Source of the DNA: a virus
DNA length: 38,347 bases
Reading direction: 5' to 3' (one strand)
Virus record (IMG/VR): IMGVR_UViG_3300047554_000198
Coordinates: 1 to 38,347 of that record
Both the position numbers and the translations under genes were made by a program. Shown piece after piece: positions 15,762-24,082 of the stretch. Below the pieces are notes generated by a model. The model worked only from the letters and a program-made list of their open reading frames with translations, did no database searches and was not told the origin of the DNA. Every line of letters begins with the position of its first letter. Within the stretch, counting starts at the first letter, position 1.

Positions 15762-17659
15762 ATCTCGCAACCTCCGGCAGCTGTGCATGACAACATTTGT
15801 GCTCCTTCGACATTATCAGAATACTCTACAAAAGTATCCCAGTTAATGCTTTCAGGAACTTCTTTTAGCAAAGTTTCGTAAGTATTTTCATCAATCTCTT
15901 CGTAAGGTGCTTGACGATAACTGCCTCCTGAGTAAGGAAGGAATGAAACCCCTGTTACCTCATCGAAGTTTCTGTAAACCCACGCACCGACTTCAGGCCA
16001 TTCTTCCTCGGTTACACTAATTGTAACAGAAGGTTTGTGTTCTGTCCAGTGGCGTTGGAAAATCAACCATAGACGCAAATGCTCAATAGCGGTCAAGTCT
16101 TCCCTAAGCACTGCTCCTTCCTCAACCTTCATTGGGAAAGAAAACACTGTCGTAGAGTCAGGCTTCATAACGCAAGGCTCAGACGGAAACCCTGAGTTCT
16201 TCAAGAAATTAGTCAGGGGATCTTTGTTGTCAGAACGCACACGGCGAATAAAAAACTGACTATGCTGGGGGTGTATACCGCTAGCAGTCCCAGTAAGTTG
16301 GGAGACAGTTCCTTCAGGTTTAACACAAGTAATAGCAGCTGAAACGGGGATGCCAAGATCAGCAGCCATCCTAGCGTTTGTATCAATAGCCACATCACGG
16401 AGTTCCTCCAAGCGTTTAGGTAAGCCAATATCGTTAGCTGAATTCAATAACGGGTTATCCAAAATACCTGTCATTGAGACACCCAACAAGCGTTCATCTT
16501 CAGTGTTAGTCTGCCAGATCTTACGAAGATATGGGAAGTTTGTCATCGTCGATTGGAAGGTTCCCAAGATTGTCGCAATAGCGACTTTTTCTTTAAGAGA
16601 CTCCACATCATCATCCGCACGAACAATAACTGAAGAGAGGTTGCAGAATTGGTAAGGACGGAGGATAATTTCACTACAAGGGTTAGTGCCCCATTCTTTA
16701 TCGAGTACACGACGACCATTCTTAGCCGCCTGAAGTTCCGAAGCATAGCGGTTAAAGATTCCACGCTCCCCTGAATGACTTTCATAGATATTGCTCCATT
16801 CACGCATAAACTGACCTACATCAGGCTTAACCTCGTAGACCGCTGAGTTGTTAGCCAATGCTCGTTGACCTTGACCGTCCCACCAATTACCTGCCTTAGC
16901 GTGAGCCATACGGTCATCACCCAAGTCAGACAAAGAGATCATAGCCGAGCGTCGAACCCCGCCAACCACAACGACTTCCCCGATTTTACAAAGAATGTCA
17001 TGTGCTTCAAGCGATGTAAGTTTCCGTCCAGAAGCAGATTTAAACTTCGTAACGACATATTTAAATAAATCGACCAACGGTTCAGGGCCAGAGGCGCGAC
17101 CTCCAAAAGTCTTGAGACGGGTTCCAGCCGGACGCACTGAGGATACATCCCACTTAGGTACTTCACCTGCCCATAGGAGAGCGAGGACTTGTCGAAGGGC
17201 CTTTGCCCATCCTTCTTTGGAGTCTTTAACATGAACCACAGTATTAGACTCATACAGCTTTTCAGGAATCTCAGGGAGTTTGTTGACATATTTTTGTTCT
17301 ACAGAAAAGCCAACGCCAGTACCACAAAGCAAAATATACATTGCTTCGTCGAAGGCTTTGGGGTCGTCAATAGGAAGGTAAGAACAGTTATAGCCAGCAA
17401 TGTTTTGTCGTTCAAGGGCTTCTCCAGCAGTCATAATAGAGCGCATTGAGGGCATAACATCCAAGTTAACCACTGCTGTCTCAAGACGGTTACGAAGTTC
17501 AGGTGTCAAGTCAAAGTTGTTATTCTTCTTCAGGTGCTTTTCCATGAAGTCGAAGTAACGAGCCACTGTCTCATTCCAGTGCTCACGACGGCCTTTATCG
17601 TCCAAATAACGGCTGTAGCGTGACTTGGCGATATAGGTCTGGTAGGGGGTCATTTTCAT
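15758..17659 (-). CDS. nrdJ: Class II (B12-dependent) ribonucleotide reductase
   Basis: The 633-residue enzyme makes deoxyribonucleotides using adenosylcobalamin. Key cysteines are visible. C92 (AGYNCSYLP) pairs with C339 (YQFCNLSS), and C328 in TNPCSEI is the thiyl site, with E330 nearby. The C328-C339 spacing of 11 is the same as between C408 and C419 in Lactobacillus leichmannii RTPR. C625 and C631 form the C-terminal shuttle pair. GGVRRSAMISLSD is another family mark. It is somewhat shorter than the 739-residue lactobacillar enzyme. It opens the nucleotide-metabolism end of the minus operon with AAAGGA ten bases before ATG 17659. Class I and III can be excluded because no small subunit or glycyl-radical tail is present. 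Confidence 0.9.
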   Translation of the reverse strand: MKMTPYQTYIAKSRYSRYLDDKGRREHWNETVARYFDFMEKHLKKNNNFDLTPELRNRLETAVVNLDVMPSMRSIMTAGEALERQNIAGYNCSYLPIDDPKAFDEAMYILLCGTGVGFSVEQKYVNKLPEIPEKLYESNTVVHVKDSKEGWAKALRQVLALLWAGEVPKWDVSSVRPAGTRLKTFGGRASGPEPLVDLFKYVVTKFKSASGRKLTSLEAHDILCKIGEVVVVGGVRRSAMISLSDLGDDRMAHAKAGNWWDGQGQRALANNSAVYEVKPDVGQFMREWSNIYESHSGERGIFNRYASELQAAKNGRRVLDKEWGTNPCSEIILRPYQFCNLSSVIVRADDDVESLKEKVAIATILGTFQSTMTNFPYLRKIWQTNTEDERLLGVSMTGILDNPLLNSANDIGLPKRLEELRDVAIDTNARMAADLGIPVSAAITCVKPEGTVSQLTGTASGIHPQHSQFFIRRVRSDNKDPLTNFLKNSGFPSEPCVMKPDSTTVFSFPMKVEEGAVLREDLTAIEHLRLWLIFQRHWTEHKPSVTISVTEEEWPEVGAWVYRNFDEVTGVSFLPYSGGSYRQAPYEEIDENTYETLLKEVPESINWDTFVEYSDNVEGAQMLSCTAAGGCEI

Positions 17660-17701
17660 TGTTTGATTGTCCTTTTGTTGTTGCTTTTAGGGCCGGGTAT
17701 T

Positions 17702-18097
17702 TTAGTAGCTTTCGATCATCTTGTCAAGATACCAACGAGCCTTTTTGAGGTCTTCCACACCATTTTTGTCCATGAACCTCATAATGTACTGCAAAAGTTG
17801 TACATAATCTGAGATGAACAAAGGGGCGTTGTCAGGATATCCTTGGTAATCGAACTTGGCTACCAGTTTAGCAATCACATCCCGTACCTCAATGTTCTTG
17901 TCCTCAAAGAGCATGTAATGCTTTGGTTTACTTATTACATTGTACAAGTCCTCAGCGGTTGTTCCGTTTAAGCCTTTCTCTGGTAGGTTCAAAGCTGCCA
18001 TATATTCCTCAACCTCTTTAACTGTTGGTTTGGTTGCCATTCGCTCATACTGATTACCAAAAGCTTTCCACTCTTCAATTTGTTTATCAGTTATCAT
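17702..18097 (-). CDS. DUF3310-type protein
   Basis: From ATG 18097 the product is 131 residues. The C-terminal two thirds carry VISKPKHYMLFEDKNIEVRD, then SDYVQLLQYIMRFMDKNGVE and KKARWYLDKMIE. These are the PxHY, EVRDVI and YLxRYxxKNGxEDLxKAxxYLxK marks of the DUF3310 (SaV-like) family, common in phages next to nucleotide metabolism genes. Its biochemical role is not established. The start overlaps the phosphoesterase stop by 11 bases; a start at 18157 would overlap by 71 bases and is less likely. Confidence 0.75.
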   Translation of the reverse strand: MITDKQIEEWKAFGNQYERMATKPTVKEVEEYMAALNLPEKGLNGTTAEDLYNVISKPKHYMLFEDKNIEVRDVIAKLVAKFDYQGYPDNAPLFISDYVQLLQYIMRFMDKNGVEDLKKARWYLDKMIESY

Positions 18098-18857
18098 TAG
18101 AGTACTTTCGTTGTAAGTATTCAATCGACAAGAATAGCTCGTCAAAGTGTCCGTCATTTACCTCGTTCATGACAAGCAAGCCACGCCAGTGACGGTTGGA
18201 GAGCTGATCCATGTAAGACTCATCGTGAAGATAATAACTACCAACAACGATAGCAGAGATAGGCTTCCCATCAGCGCGTTTACCATAAGCAACTTGTTTT
18301 CCTTGTTGGTGTCCAGCCACGCAAGACATATGAAGCTTACTGATAATAGCAGCAGGGGAGGCAGCAGGTCTGCCCATAGCCCCAACAGGCCAATAATGAT
18401 TGAAGCCAACCCCATTGATAAAAACTGGATGCAGAAAAGCGTGTACTTCCCAATCTTTGTCATATTCCAAGTCCTCAATGGAGATTAAACCTTCAAGCAT
18501 AGGATTGTTGTTAACAGCCCTGTCGATACGGTTCTCATGGTTACCGAGTGTTAACACCATACGAGGCTTGTATACCTTGTGTTTGGTGTCTTTCTGTGTC
18601 TTCTGGAGATCACGAAGAGGTTGTAGCAGCATAGACATACCCAACTTAGCTGCCTCGATGTCTTTCTGGTAGCGTAAACCTTCAAAGTATTTACTACCTT
18701 TAACATCGTGGCTAGACAGGCTAGGCATGTCGGCATGGTCGCCCAAGTGAACAACTACATCAGGTTTGTACTCACAGATAGCTTTACCAGCCCAAGTAAG
18801 GTGCTCCATTGGAATACCTTCCTTGACCTGAGTATCAGGGATTACTAGGATCCGCAT
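18087..18857 (-). CDS. Metallophosphoesterase (calcineurin-like)
   Basis: The 256-residue enzyme shows the ordered metal motifs: IPDTQ (D8), HLGDHAD (D40, H41), LGNHENR (N106, H107) and AGHQQGK near the C-terminus. These bind two metals and cleave phosphoesters. The Q in PDTQ replaces the usual H of DxH, as in many phage members. It lies between small replication genes and the reductase; the substrate (nucleotide or nucleic acid) cannot be told from the sequence. AAGGA lies 11 bases upstream of the start. Confidence 0.82.
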   Translation of the reverse strand: MRILVIPDTQVKEGIPMEHLTWAGKAICEYKPDVVVHLGDHADMPSLSSHDVKGSKYFEGLRYQKDIEAAKLGMSMLLQPLRDLQKTQKDTKHKVYKPRMVLTLGNHENRIDRAVNNNPMLEGLISIEDLEYDKDWEVHAFLHPVFINGVGFNHYWPVGAMGRPAASPAAIISKLHMSCVAGHQQGKQVAYGKRADGKPISAIVVGSYYLHDESYMDQLSNRHWRGLLVMNEVNDGHFDELFLSIEYLQRKYSNDN

Positions 18858-18858
18858 G

Positions 18859-19164
18859 TTAGCTCAAGTCCTTAGTGAACATCTGTTTAACTATGTCAGG
18901 ATTGCCGTGTGTTTCTTCAGCCTCAATGTTAAACTCGTGCATCTTAAAAAACACCTTCTCTTTGATACCGTAGCCGTAAGAAGCCTCTAAGACACCCATG
19001 ACTTCCCACAGAATGTCATACCAACGAGCACCGTCTGTCCAAGCAATATCCAAGGTATGAGTATGCTCAGGATAGTGTTCTACCGCAGGTGTAGTGATTG
19101 TGAAATAAACCTTGGTCATTGGTTCTTGATACCCATCCTCAGTCCAACCATCAAAAATAGCCAT
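18859..19164 (-). CDS. Hypothetical protein (101 aa)
   Basis: ATG 19164 is chosen because AAGGAGA lies eight bases before it; the in-frame ATGs at 19212 and 19257 have weaker sites and would run into the upstream gene. The product starts MAIFDGWTEDGYQEPMTKVY. It contains TLDIAWTDGARWYDILWEVM and an acidic helix, HEFNIEAEETHGN. Aromatic-rich, soluble, no recognised family. Confidence 0.6.
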   Translation of the reverse strand: MAIFDGWTEDGYQEPMTKVYFTITTPAVEHYPEHTHTLDIAWTDGARWYDILWEVMGVLEASYGYGIKEKVFFKMHEFNIEAEETHGNPDIVKQMFTKDLS

Positions 19165-19201
19165 ATCTTGTTTCTCCTTATTTATCAAGTGGAAATAGTC
19201 A

Positions 19202-19408
19202 TTAAGTGTCATTGAAGTCTCCATCAATCGGGTGGTAAACAGCATACTCTGTCTCATAGACTCCCTTAGGATACTCTTTAACCACCTTCGTCGTTGTAAT
19301 CAACCTACACCCAAGTCTAGGATGATCTACCACATACAGTTTAAGACAACCATCCATCCAATCAGGCTTGAACGGTGGGGGCTTATAGTGTACTACCAGT
19401 TTCGCCAT
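19202..19408 (-). CDS. Hypothetical protein (68 aa)
   Basis: From ATG 19408, with AGGGGA as ribosome site, the product begins MAKLVVHYKPPPFKPDWMDG. It continues with beta-like segments (LKLYVVDHP, LITTTKVVKEYP) and ends HPIDGDFNDT. The start lies 26 bases inside the upstream gene. No family recognised. Confidence 0.55.
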   Translation of the reverse strand: MAKLVVHYKPPPFKPDWMDGCLKLYVVDHPRLGCRLITTTKVVKEYPKGVYETEYAVYHPIDGDFNDT

Positions 19409-19568
19409 CGGATTGTTCCCCTGCCATGTACTTCTTGCCTTCTTCGATACCATTCTTGATACCTGTCAGGATAGCAAAACAAAGCAGTGCTTCCTTTTCC
19501 TTGTCGGTCATGTCAAAGCTGTAGTCTGCACTGCCGTCAGGGTTCTCACGAATCAATTTTACTTCCAT
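19383..19568 (-). CDS. Hypothetical protein (61 aa)
   Basis: The product is MEVKLIRENPDGSADYSFDM followed by TDKEKEALLCFAILTGIKNG and a charged tail. The pattern (short beta hairpin, then a helix with EKEALLxxAIxxGIxxGIEEG) is one I have seen in small proteins of environmental phages, with no known function. AAAGAGAG precedes the start. Confidence 0.6.
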   Translation of the reverse strand: MEVKLIRENPDGSADYSFDMTDKEKEALLCFAILTGIKNGIEEGKKYMAGEQSDGETGSTL

Positions 19569-19584
19569 CGCTTACTCTCTTTCT

Positions 19585-20010
19585 TTAGCTAAAGCTTTTG
19601 CGTCGTTCTTTAATCCAATGAATAGGTACTTCTTTGTCAGCGTACTGGAACCCATTCTTTTCACACCACTGAGCGTAGGTTGTCCTACTTGCCTTACTTA
19701 TCTTCTGTTTACTATTCGAGAATACAAAACGGATGTCTAAGTGAGGGTGCTGTCTTTTGATAAGAATGTGCTTCTTACGATCTGCAATTAAGAACCTTCC
19801 TTTTGTTTCAATGATGATACCATTCTCAAGCACGAAGTCAGGGGTGTACTCTCGTTCAGTAGCAGGTTGAAGGTATCGAATCTTCATCTCCTCGTATGTG
19901 AACTTAGCACCGTTATCAGTCAAGAACTTTGAAGTCTCTTCCTCTAACCCTGATCTGAATCCATGCTTTAGAGCCACTGCTCGTTTACTCATTACTTTTC
20001 TAGTTACCAT
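19585..20010 (-). CDS. Endonuclease I (Holliday junction resolvase), T7 gp3-like
   Basis: The 141-residue product matches T7 endonuclease I (149 residues). FRSGLEEE gives the first glutamate (E23), and YTPDFVLENGIIIETKGRF gives D58, E68 and K70. The D-x9-E-x-K spacing is the same as T7 D55/E65/K67. The C-terminus has FVFSNSKQKISKASRTTYAQ and WCEKNGF, also as in T7. It resolves branched DNA before packaging. The start overlaps the stop of the metallopeptidase-like gene by seven bases; an alternative ATG lies at 19992. Confidence 0.9.
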   Translation of the reverse strand: MVTRKVMSKRAVALKHGFRSGLEEETSKFLTDNGAKFTYEEMKIRYLQPATEREYTPDFVLENGIIIETKGRFLIADRKKHILIKRQHPHLDIRFVFSNSKQKISKASRTTYAQWCEKNGFQYADKEVPIHWIKERRKSFS

Positions 20011-20294
20011 TGGCCTGTCTTGTGAAACTGGTGGAGAAAGACACCAAAGGCATCAGTGAACTGTTCATCGTGAGTCATATGTCCCATTGTGAACATAATA
20101 GCGTGAACTAACTCATGGTAGAAGGTCTGCTGTGTTGTCTGCTCACTCATGCCACTACGAATTGTAATCAACTGAGAGTGACAATCACACTTACCTAGCT
20201 CTGTGAGGTCGTCTGAGAATCTGACTGTCCACTCGAATCCACCGAGTTCAAAGCCGGAGGGTACCAAGTATCGTGTGGTGTTCTTCTTAACCAT
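20004..20294 (-). CDS. Small HExxH zinc-protease-like protein
   Basis: The 96-residue protein contains FYHELVHAIMFTMGH (H60, E61, H64), the HExxH zinc site, followed by HDEQFTDAFG, which may supply the third ligand. The family resembles the ImmA/SprT type of minimal phage metallopeptidases. An N-terminal beta part includes GFEWTVRFSDDL and CDCHSQLITI. A clear ribosome site (CGGAG) precedes ATG 20294, which lies 100 bases inside the exonuclease gene. The target is unknown; conserved placement beside T7-type recombination genes suggests a role in replication or host takeover. Confidence 0.7.
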   Translation of the reverse strand: MVKKNTTRYLVPSGFELGGFEWTVRFSDDLTELGKCDCHSQLITIRSGMSEQTTQQTFYHELVHAIMFTMGHMTHDEQFTDAFGVFLHQFHKTGQW

Positions 20295-20962
20295 AGAAGT
20301 GCTCCGTTCTCGGTGACTCGTTCAATATTACCATCATAAGCTTTAACACAAGCATCGTACATCTCCCGTTCAGTCTTACATTCAGCTAAGATCTTTGCAG
20401 CCTTAACTGGCCCTATGCCTTTCAAGCCAATGATGTTGTCAATACGATCCCCTGTGAGGATCTGAGAGTAAAAGTTCTTGAGTCCTTCAAACTCAGAGAT
20501 ATAGTACTCTTCCTTCTTTACGAAGTTGTAATGCCAACCTTCAACTTGATCTAGGTCTTTGTCAATGGAGACAATCCAGCCTCCGTTAGTACTTGCTTCG
20601 ATAGCCACTGCATCGTCAGCTTCTTGTCCTTCAACCAGTTCTGCACCAAGGCGCTGGAGATGGTTCCTGATAGCTTCGTAATGCACTGGCCTCTTAGCAT
20701 CCTTACGATTCCCTTTGTAAGGCTCAGTAACTGCAATATCGTATCTAAAGTTACCTCTACCAGTGATGTACGCTTTGTAGTCATCACACTTGAGATCAAA
20801 GTAAACAATGTCATGGAGTAGTTCAGTTACACGAGCAAGACAAAGAGCTTCATCGACATCCTCTGAGGCAAAACCAACACGATATACTAAAATATCACCG
20901 TCGATTAAGGCCACAGAGGGTCGTGTGTCAGGATCAGAGGGCTTCTTCGGTGTCAGGGACAT
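20195..20962 (-). CDS. 5'-3' exonuclease, T7 gp6 / FEN-like
   Basis: The 255-residue protein has LIDGDI near the N-terminus (D21, D23), then GQEADDAVA and SIDKDLDQVEGWHYNF for the metal cluster. The helix-hairpin-helix TGDRIDNIIGLKGIGPVKAA binds DNA. This is the FEN/PIN exonuclease fold used by T7 gp6 to remove primers and degrade host DNA. It ends ALLWLRRTPHDTWYPPAL plus a Ser/Gln-rich tail, overlapping the next gene by 100 bases. It starts inside the SSB-like gene by 29 bases. Confidence 0.87.
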   Translation of the reverse strand: MSLTPKKPSDPDTRPSVALIDGDILVYRVGFASEDVDEALCLARVTELLHDIVYFDLKCDDYKAYITGRGNFRYDIAVTEPYKGNRKDAKRPVHYEAIRNHLQRLGAELVEGQEADDAVAIEASTNGGWIVSIDKDLDQVEGWHYNFVKKEEYYISEFEGLKNFYSQILTGDRIDNIIGLKGIGPVKAAKILAECKTEREMYDACVKAYDGNIERVTENGALLWLRRTPHDTWYPPALNSVDSSGQSDSQTTSQS

Positions 20963-21341
20963 AGGTGACCACTTGCGTGACCATGAAGTTCTTCAAGGAG
21001 GGTGCTTTACCGTGCATCTTGCTCATCTTGTGTTCGTATGAGCTAACAACAGCAACAACCTTAGAACCGTTACCCAAGTCCTCAACTGCAATCTCTTTCA
21101 AGTCTTCACCGATAGGCTTGAAGGCATACTTAGACTTACAGACAATGTAGTTACCCATAGAGTCTTTGTTCTTGACCTTGATACCCAAAGCAGTCAACTT
21201 AGCTGCATCGTTGTCTGAGATGTTACCGATGGTACATTCGTACTTGTCGTTAGCCTCATTGAACTTAGTGTTCAGGTTATTCATCCACTTAGTCCAGAAA
21301 AGTTCTCCGTTGATTTTTGCTGGTTTCAAATCTGCGCTCAT
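20934..21341 (-). CDS. Single-stranded DNA-binding protein (T7 gp2.5-like, probable)
   Basis: From ATG 21341, after GAAGGAAA, the product is 135 residues: MSADLKPAKINGELFWTKWM and so on. Beta segments such as KYECTIGNISDNDAAKL, NYIVCKSKYAFKPI and FMVTQVVTYVPD suggest an OB fold, and it ends in an acidic DTEEAL. An acidic C-terminus and location beside exonuclease and polymerase fit phage SSB proteins of the gp2.5 type, although it is shorter than T7 gp2.5 (232). No sequence motif proves it. Confidence 0.6.
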   Translation of the reverse strand: MSADLKPAKINGELFWTKWMNNLNTKFNEANDKYECTIGNISDNDAAKLTALGIKVKNKDSMGNYIVCKSKYAFKPIGEDLKEIAVEDLGNGSKVVAVVSSYEHKMSKMHGKAPSLKNFMVTQVVTYVPDTEEAL

Positions 21342-21360
21342 TTCAATTTCCTTCATTAGG

Positions 21361-21510
21361 TTATTCGCCACTACCGGGCTGGTTTGCTTGTTGTGAGGCC
21401 GCTTGTGCCTCGATTTTCTGTACGAGTACGAAAGCGCCTGTCTTAGTTGGCAGCTCTCCTAGTACTTGTAACAAGAATTGTACTTCATTTGGTTCAAGGT
21501 TCAATGTCAT
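21361..21510 (-). CDS. Small conserved phage protein (49 aa)
   Basis: I read this frame directly: MTLNLEPNEVQFLLQVLGEL, then PTKTGAFVLVQKIEAQAASQ and a short tail. The pattern (V-Q-F-(V/L)-L-x-V-L-G-E-L-P-T-K-(T/S)-G) is familiar from tiny proteins encoded near replication genes in many phages. The role is unknown; one helix-turn-helix-sized fold is likely. The start overlaps the upstream stop (ATGA). Confidence 0.75.
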   Translation of the reverse strand: MTLNLEPNEVQFLLQVLGELPTKTGAFVLVQKIEAQAASQQANQPGSGE

Positions 21511-21698
21511 TGCAAGTATTTCCCTTCATGTTTTGCAAGTCCGGTTGCTTCTTCCTCAATGTATTCTATGGCAGCAACCAATACCAAGTATACATCTAAT
21601 ATGTCCATCGTATCCGTGTGGTGAATTATAAACGAATCATCACTAATGTTTAGCAAGATCTGTTGTTTTATTGCATCACTTTTATTAGTGAGTTTCAT
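21507..21698 (-). CDS. Hypothetical protein (63 aa)
   Basis: The product is MKLTNKSDAIKQQILLNISD followed by DSFIIHHTDTMDILDVYLVL and an acidic helix with YIEEEATGL. Its start overlaps the upstream stop (TAATG). Mostly helical, no family recognised. Confidence 0.55.
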   Translation of the reverse strand: MKLTNKSDAIKQQILLNISDDSFIIHHTDTMDILDVYLVLVAAIEYIEEEATGLAKHEGKYLQ

Positions 21699-22036
21699 TA
21701 CATTCCTTCTCCGATAGCCGCAGCTGCTTTAACGATTGCTCTGCGGGTTGCTGCGTATTTGTCTTTACACTCTGAAACTCTTTGTGTAATAAACACACCC
21801 TGACTTCCTCTATAAGCCTCATGCGAAGAAACAGTAGCTTCACCATCTGTGCAAGTTGTTAATTTACACTTCACAGCCAAACGCAGCGCATCGCCATCGT
21901 CTGTTAGTGGGTTCCAAACAGTGCCCCCTGCATCATATGAACCTTTAATCCATACACCATAATGGTCTTGCTTTCCATCAATTCCAGCCGCTTTAGCAGC
22001 CTTCTCTAAAAGCTCTCTGTCATCAGTGTGTCTCAC
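21698..22036 (-). CDS. Conserved phage protein with WNPLTDDGDALRLAV motif
   Basis: The 112-residue product uses a GTG start at 22036, with AAGGAA six bases before it, inside the polymerase 3' end. The opening DDRELLEKAAKAAGI and the core VWNPLTDDGDALRLAVKCKL are a motif I know from many small phage proteins of unknown function. The C-terminal part has TRRAIVKAAAAIGEGM. Translationally coupled to the polymerase. Confidence 0.75.
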   Translation of the reverse strand: MRHTDDRELLEKAAKAAGIDGKQDHYGVWIKGSYDAGGTVWNPLTDDGDALRLAVKCKLTTCTDGEATVSSHEAYRGSQGVFITQRVSECKDKYAATRRAIVKAAAAIGEGM

Positions 22037-23738
22037 GCCAATTCCTTCCTATTTTGTATTCCCCATCAAGAGGACATCTTAGATTATACGACAAACCAGC
22101 CTCAACGATTGATTGTCTAGCTGCCTGTCCTGCTTCCTCAGCGATTGTATCAGAACATTCAAACTGAAACTCATCGTGGACATTGGCTACGAACTTGACA
22201 TCCCACTTATTCCTAGTGATCTTGTCGTTGAAGATCACAAGAGCTTTCTTCATAACGATAGCCCCTGCGCCCTGAAGAAGGCTATTGAGTGCCGCATGTT
22301 CACTACGAACCCAAATCTTGCGACCATCGAGGCCCGGTACATAGCCTTTTTCCGCATACCGTTGGACGAGATCGCGTAGACGCTGGAGTGCGGGAGTCCC
22401 TTTAAGAAATCGATCGATAAGGCGTTGACCTTGAACACGAGAACCCCCGACAATGGATCCGATCTTCTCCGGCCCCGCCCCGTAGAGGAACGCATAGATG
22501 AAGGTTTTCGCTTGATCCCTCGTTTCCAAACCGGCTGCACGCTGGTTGATCGTATGCACATCCGTGCCGTCCTTAGAGCTTCCCTCGGTGACTGTCTTGA
22601 CATAATTTTCATCCTTCATGTAATGAGCCAACATCCGTAGCTCAAGGCCGCTAGCATCACAACCAACCAATACATTACCATCTTCTACCGTCCAACATTG
22701 TCTACATTCTTTACCATAAGGGCTTCCAGAGTTAGGGATCTGAGCCATGTTAGGACTGCTATGGGTCATACGCCCTGTCACAGCACCATTGGTGATGACT
22801 CTGCCGTGTACTCTACCGTCCTTACCTACAGCGTCCATCCAAGATTCTACCTGTGCTACTCGTTTCTGTAGCATCAAGTACTCAGCAATGATCTTAGCTT
22901 CAGGGAAGTCTAAAGCTACAAGCACTGCTTCATCTACAATGGGCTGACCAGTAGGTGTAAACTTCTTAGGCTTCCATCCTAACTCAATTAGCTTTTCCCC
23001 GATCTGCTGTCTGCTTGCTGGATTAAAGGTAATTGTCTCATCCTTGAGTCTTTTTCCTGTCTTCTCGGAATATCGTTCCTTGGTGATGGGAGGCCACTGC
23101 TCCTGCATCTGCTCGTATATTCCAGCCATCTTTCCTTTGAGGTCAGCAAGTAAGCAAGTTGCGTAGATTGTGTCAAGTTTGAATCCATTGCGTTCCTGTT
23201 TAGAGATGATAGCTGCTACTTGGTGTTCGAGGGTAACAGACTCTTGAGAAAATCCTTTAGATTCGATATCGCTACAAAGACGCACAAAAAGATCCCGTAG
23301 AACAGCAACATCGCGTATGCAGTAATGCTCAAGCAAATTAGGGACAGGTTTATCGAAACACTCACCAGAGTATTCTTCAGGTCGACCAACCATCCAAGAC
23401 CAAACTTTTGCATAATCAATCTTTTCCTTTCCTAGTTCGTTTCCCCATGCCTCTAGAGAGTGTCCCTTCTCCCTCGTCGGTTCTAGGAGCCTTGACACTA
23501 CGAGAGTATCGTAGCCCTGCTTCAAGCCAATCTTCGTCCCCCAAAGCCTGTTCAATATTGGGAAGTCGAAGTTGATCCCTCCGTGGGCTGCTATCAATGT
23601 AGCGTCCTTTAAGTAGTCCCATAGGCCGTTTGGAGCTTTCCATACTCTTACTTCCCCCGTGTCAATGTCCTGAGAAACGGTTAAATGGATCATATCGTGA
23701 CCCAAGTTGGTCTCTATATCTAAGGCGATCCTTTTCAT
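22023..23738 (-). CDS. DNA polymerase, family A, T7-like
   Basis: The 571-residue replicase has an N-terminal 3'-5' exonuclease: ALDIETN (D7, E9), INFDFPILN and the CIRDVAVLRDL motif. The polymerase motifs are A, GCDASGLELR (D361); B, RDQAKTFIYAFLYG (R407, K411, Y415, Y419); and C, ANVHDEF (H521, D522). Motif B is nearly T7's own, and Y415 stands where T7 has Tyr526, the residue that sets dideoxy discrimination. It is shorter than T7 gp5 (704), mainly between the domains, and any thioredoxin-binding loop seems reduced. The start at 23738 puts DIET at the expected distance. Confidence 0.93.
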   Translation of the reverse strand: MKRIALDIETNLGHDMIHLTVSQDIDTGEVRVWKAPNGLWDYLKDATLIAAHGGINFDFPILNRLWGTKIGLKQGYDTLVVSRLLEPTREKGHSLEAWGNELGKEKIDYAKVWSWMVGRPEEYSGECFDKPVPNLLEHYCIRDVAVLRDLFVRLCSDIESKGFSQESVTLEHQVAAIISKQERNGFKLDTIYATCLLADLKGKMAGIYEQMQEQWPPITKERYSEKTGKRLKDETITFNPASRQQIGEKLIELGWKPKKFTPTGQPIVDEAVLVALDFPEAKIIAEYLMLQKRVAQVESWMDAVGKDGRVHGRVITNGAVTGRMTHSSPNMAQIPNSGSPYGKECRQCWTVEDGNVLVGCDASGLELRMLAHYMKDENYVKTVTEGSSKDGTDVHTINQRAAGLETRDQAKTFIYAFLYGAGPEKIGSIVGGSRVQGQRLIDRFLKGTPALQRLRDLVQRYAEKGYVPGLDGRKIWVRSEHAALNSLLQGAGAIVMKKALVIFNDKITRNKWDVKFVANVHDEFQFECSDTIAEEAGQAARQSIVEAGLSYNLRCPLDGEYKIGRNWRETH

Positions 23739-23856
23739 GTTCTTCTTTCAACTTTTCGTAATCATTGATGAGTGTATGGTACTTCTCTTGTAGCTCGTAA
23801 AACTTGGTCTCTAAGTCCATGAGTCTACCAACTAAGCGTTCGTAGTTGTCAATCAT
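23662..23856 (-). CDS. Small coiled-coil protein (64 aa)
   Basis: The product, MIDNYERLVGRLMDLETKFY followed by ELQEKYHTLINDYEKLKEEH, is a continuous heptad coil rich in Leu, Glu and Lys, ending in a polar tail. It overlaps the start of the polymerase gene by 77 bases and the upstream stop by eight bases. The function is unknown; dimerisation is likely. Confidence 0.55.
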   Translation of the reverse strand: MIDNYERLVGRLMDLETKFYELQEKYHTLINDYEKLKEEHEKDRLRYRDQLGSRYDPFNRFSGH

Positions 23857-24082
23857 CTCTAGCCTCTCTAGCTTTAATCATTGCATCAGCCAATGTATAA
23901 GCATCCATCGCAAGTATTTCCCATCTTGGAAGCGTTCCGTTTGTAACGCCAGTCAAAGTTGAACAAAACCCTTGCATCGCCTTGGCAGCAAAGTAATCAC
24001 GCAATGTCATGCCTAAACAAGTCATCTCGCTGTTAACTTCAATAGGGAACGCTGGCCCACCTGTGTTTTTGTCTGTAATCAT
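23849..24082 (-). CDS. Conserved small phage protein, GGPAFP...GMTLRDYFAA type
   Basis: The 77-residue product has TGGPAFPIE, then LGMTLRDYFAAKAMQGF and AMDAYTLADAMIKAREA. This is a very common small protein in phages and prophages of proteobacteria, with no assigned function. AAAGGA seven bases upstream fixes the start. Confidence 0.8.
   Translation of the reverse strand: MITDKNTGGPAFPIEVNSEMTCLGMTLRDYFAAKAMQGFCSTLTGVTNGTLPRWEILAMDAYTLADAMIKAREARDD

Noticed and set aside
20195-20294. Frameshift fusion of exonuclease and HExxH protein
   Set aside because: The exonuclease frame keeps its normal WLRR...W-x-P-P end and the second gene has its own ribosome site, so ordinary overlap is the simpler reading.
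15519-21631. Plus-strand open frames within the replication module
   Set aside because: They lie opposite the reductase, phosphoesterase, exonuclease and polymerase genes and show no motifs; shadows of GC-biased third positions.
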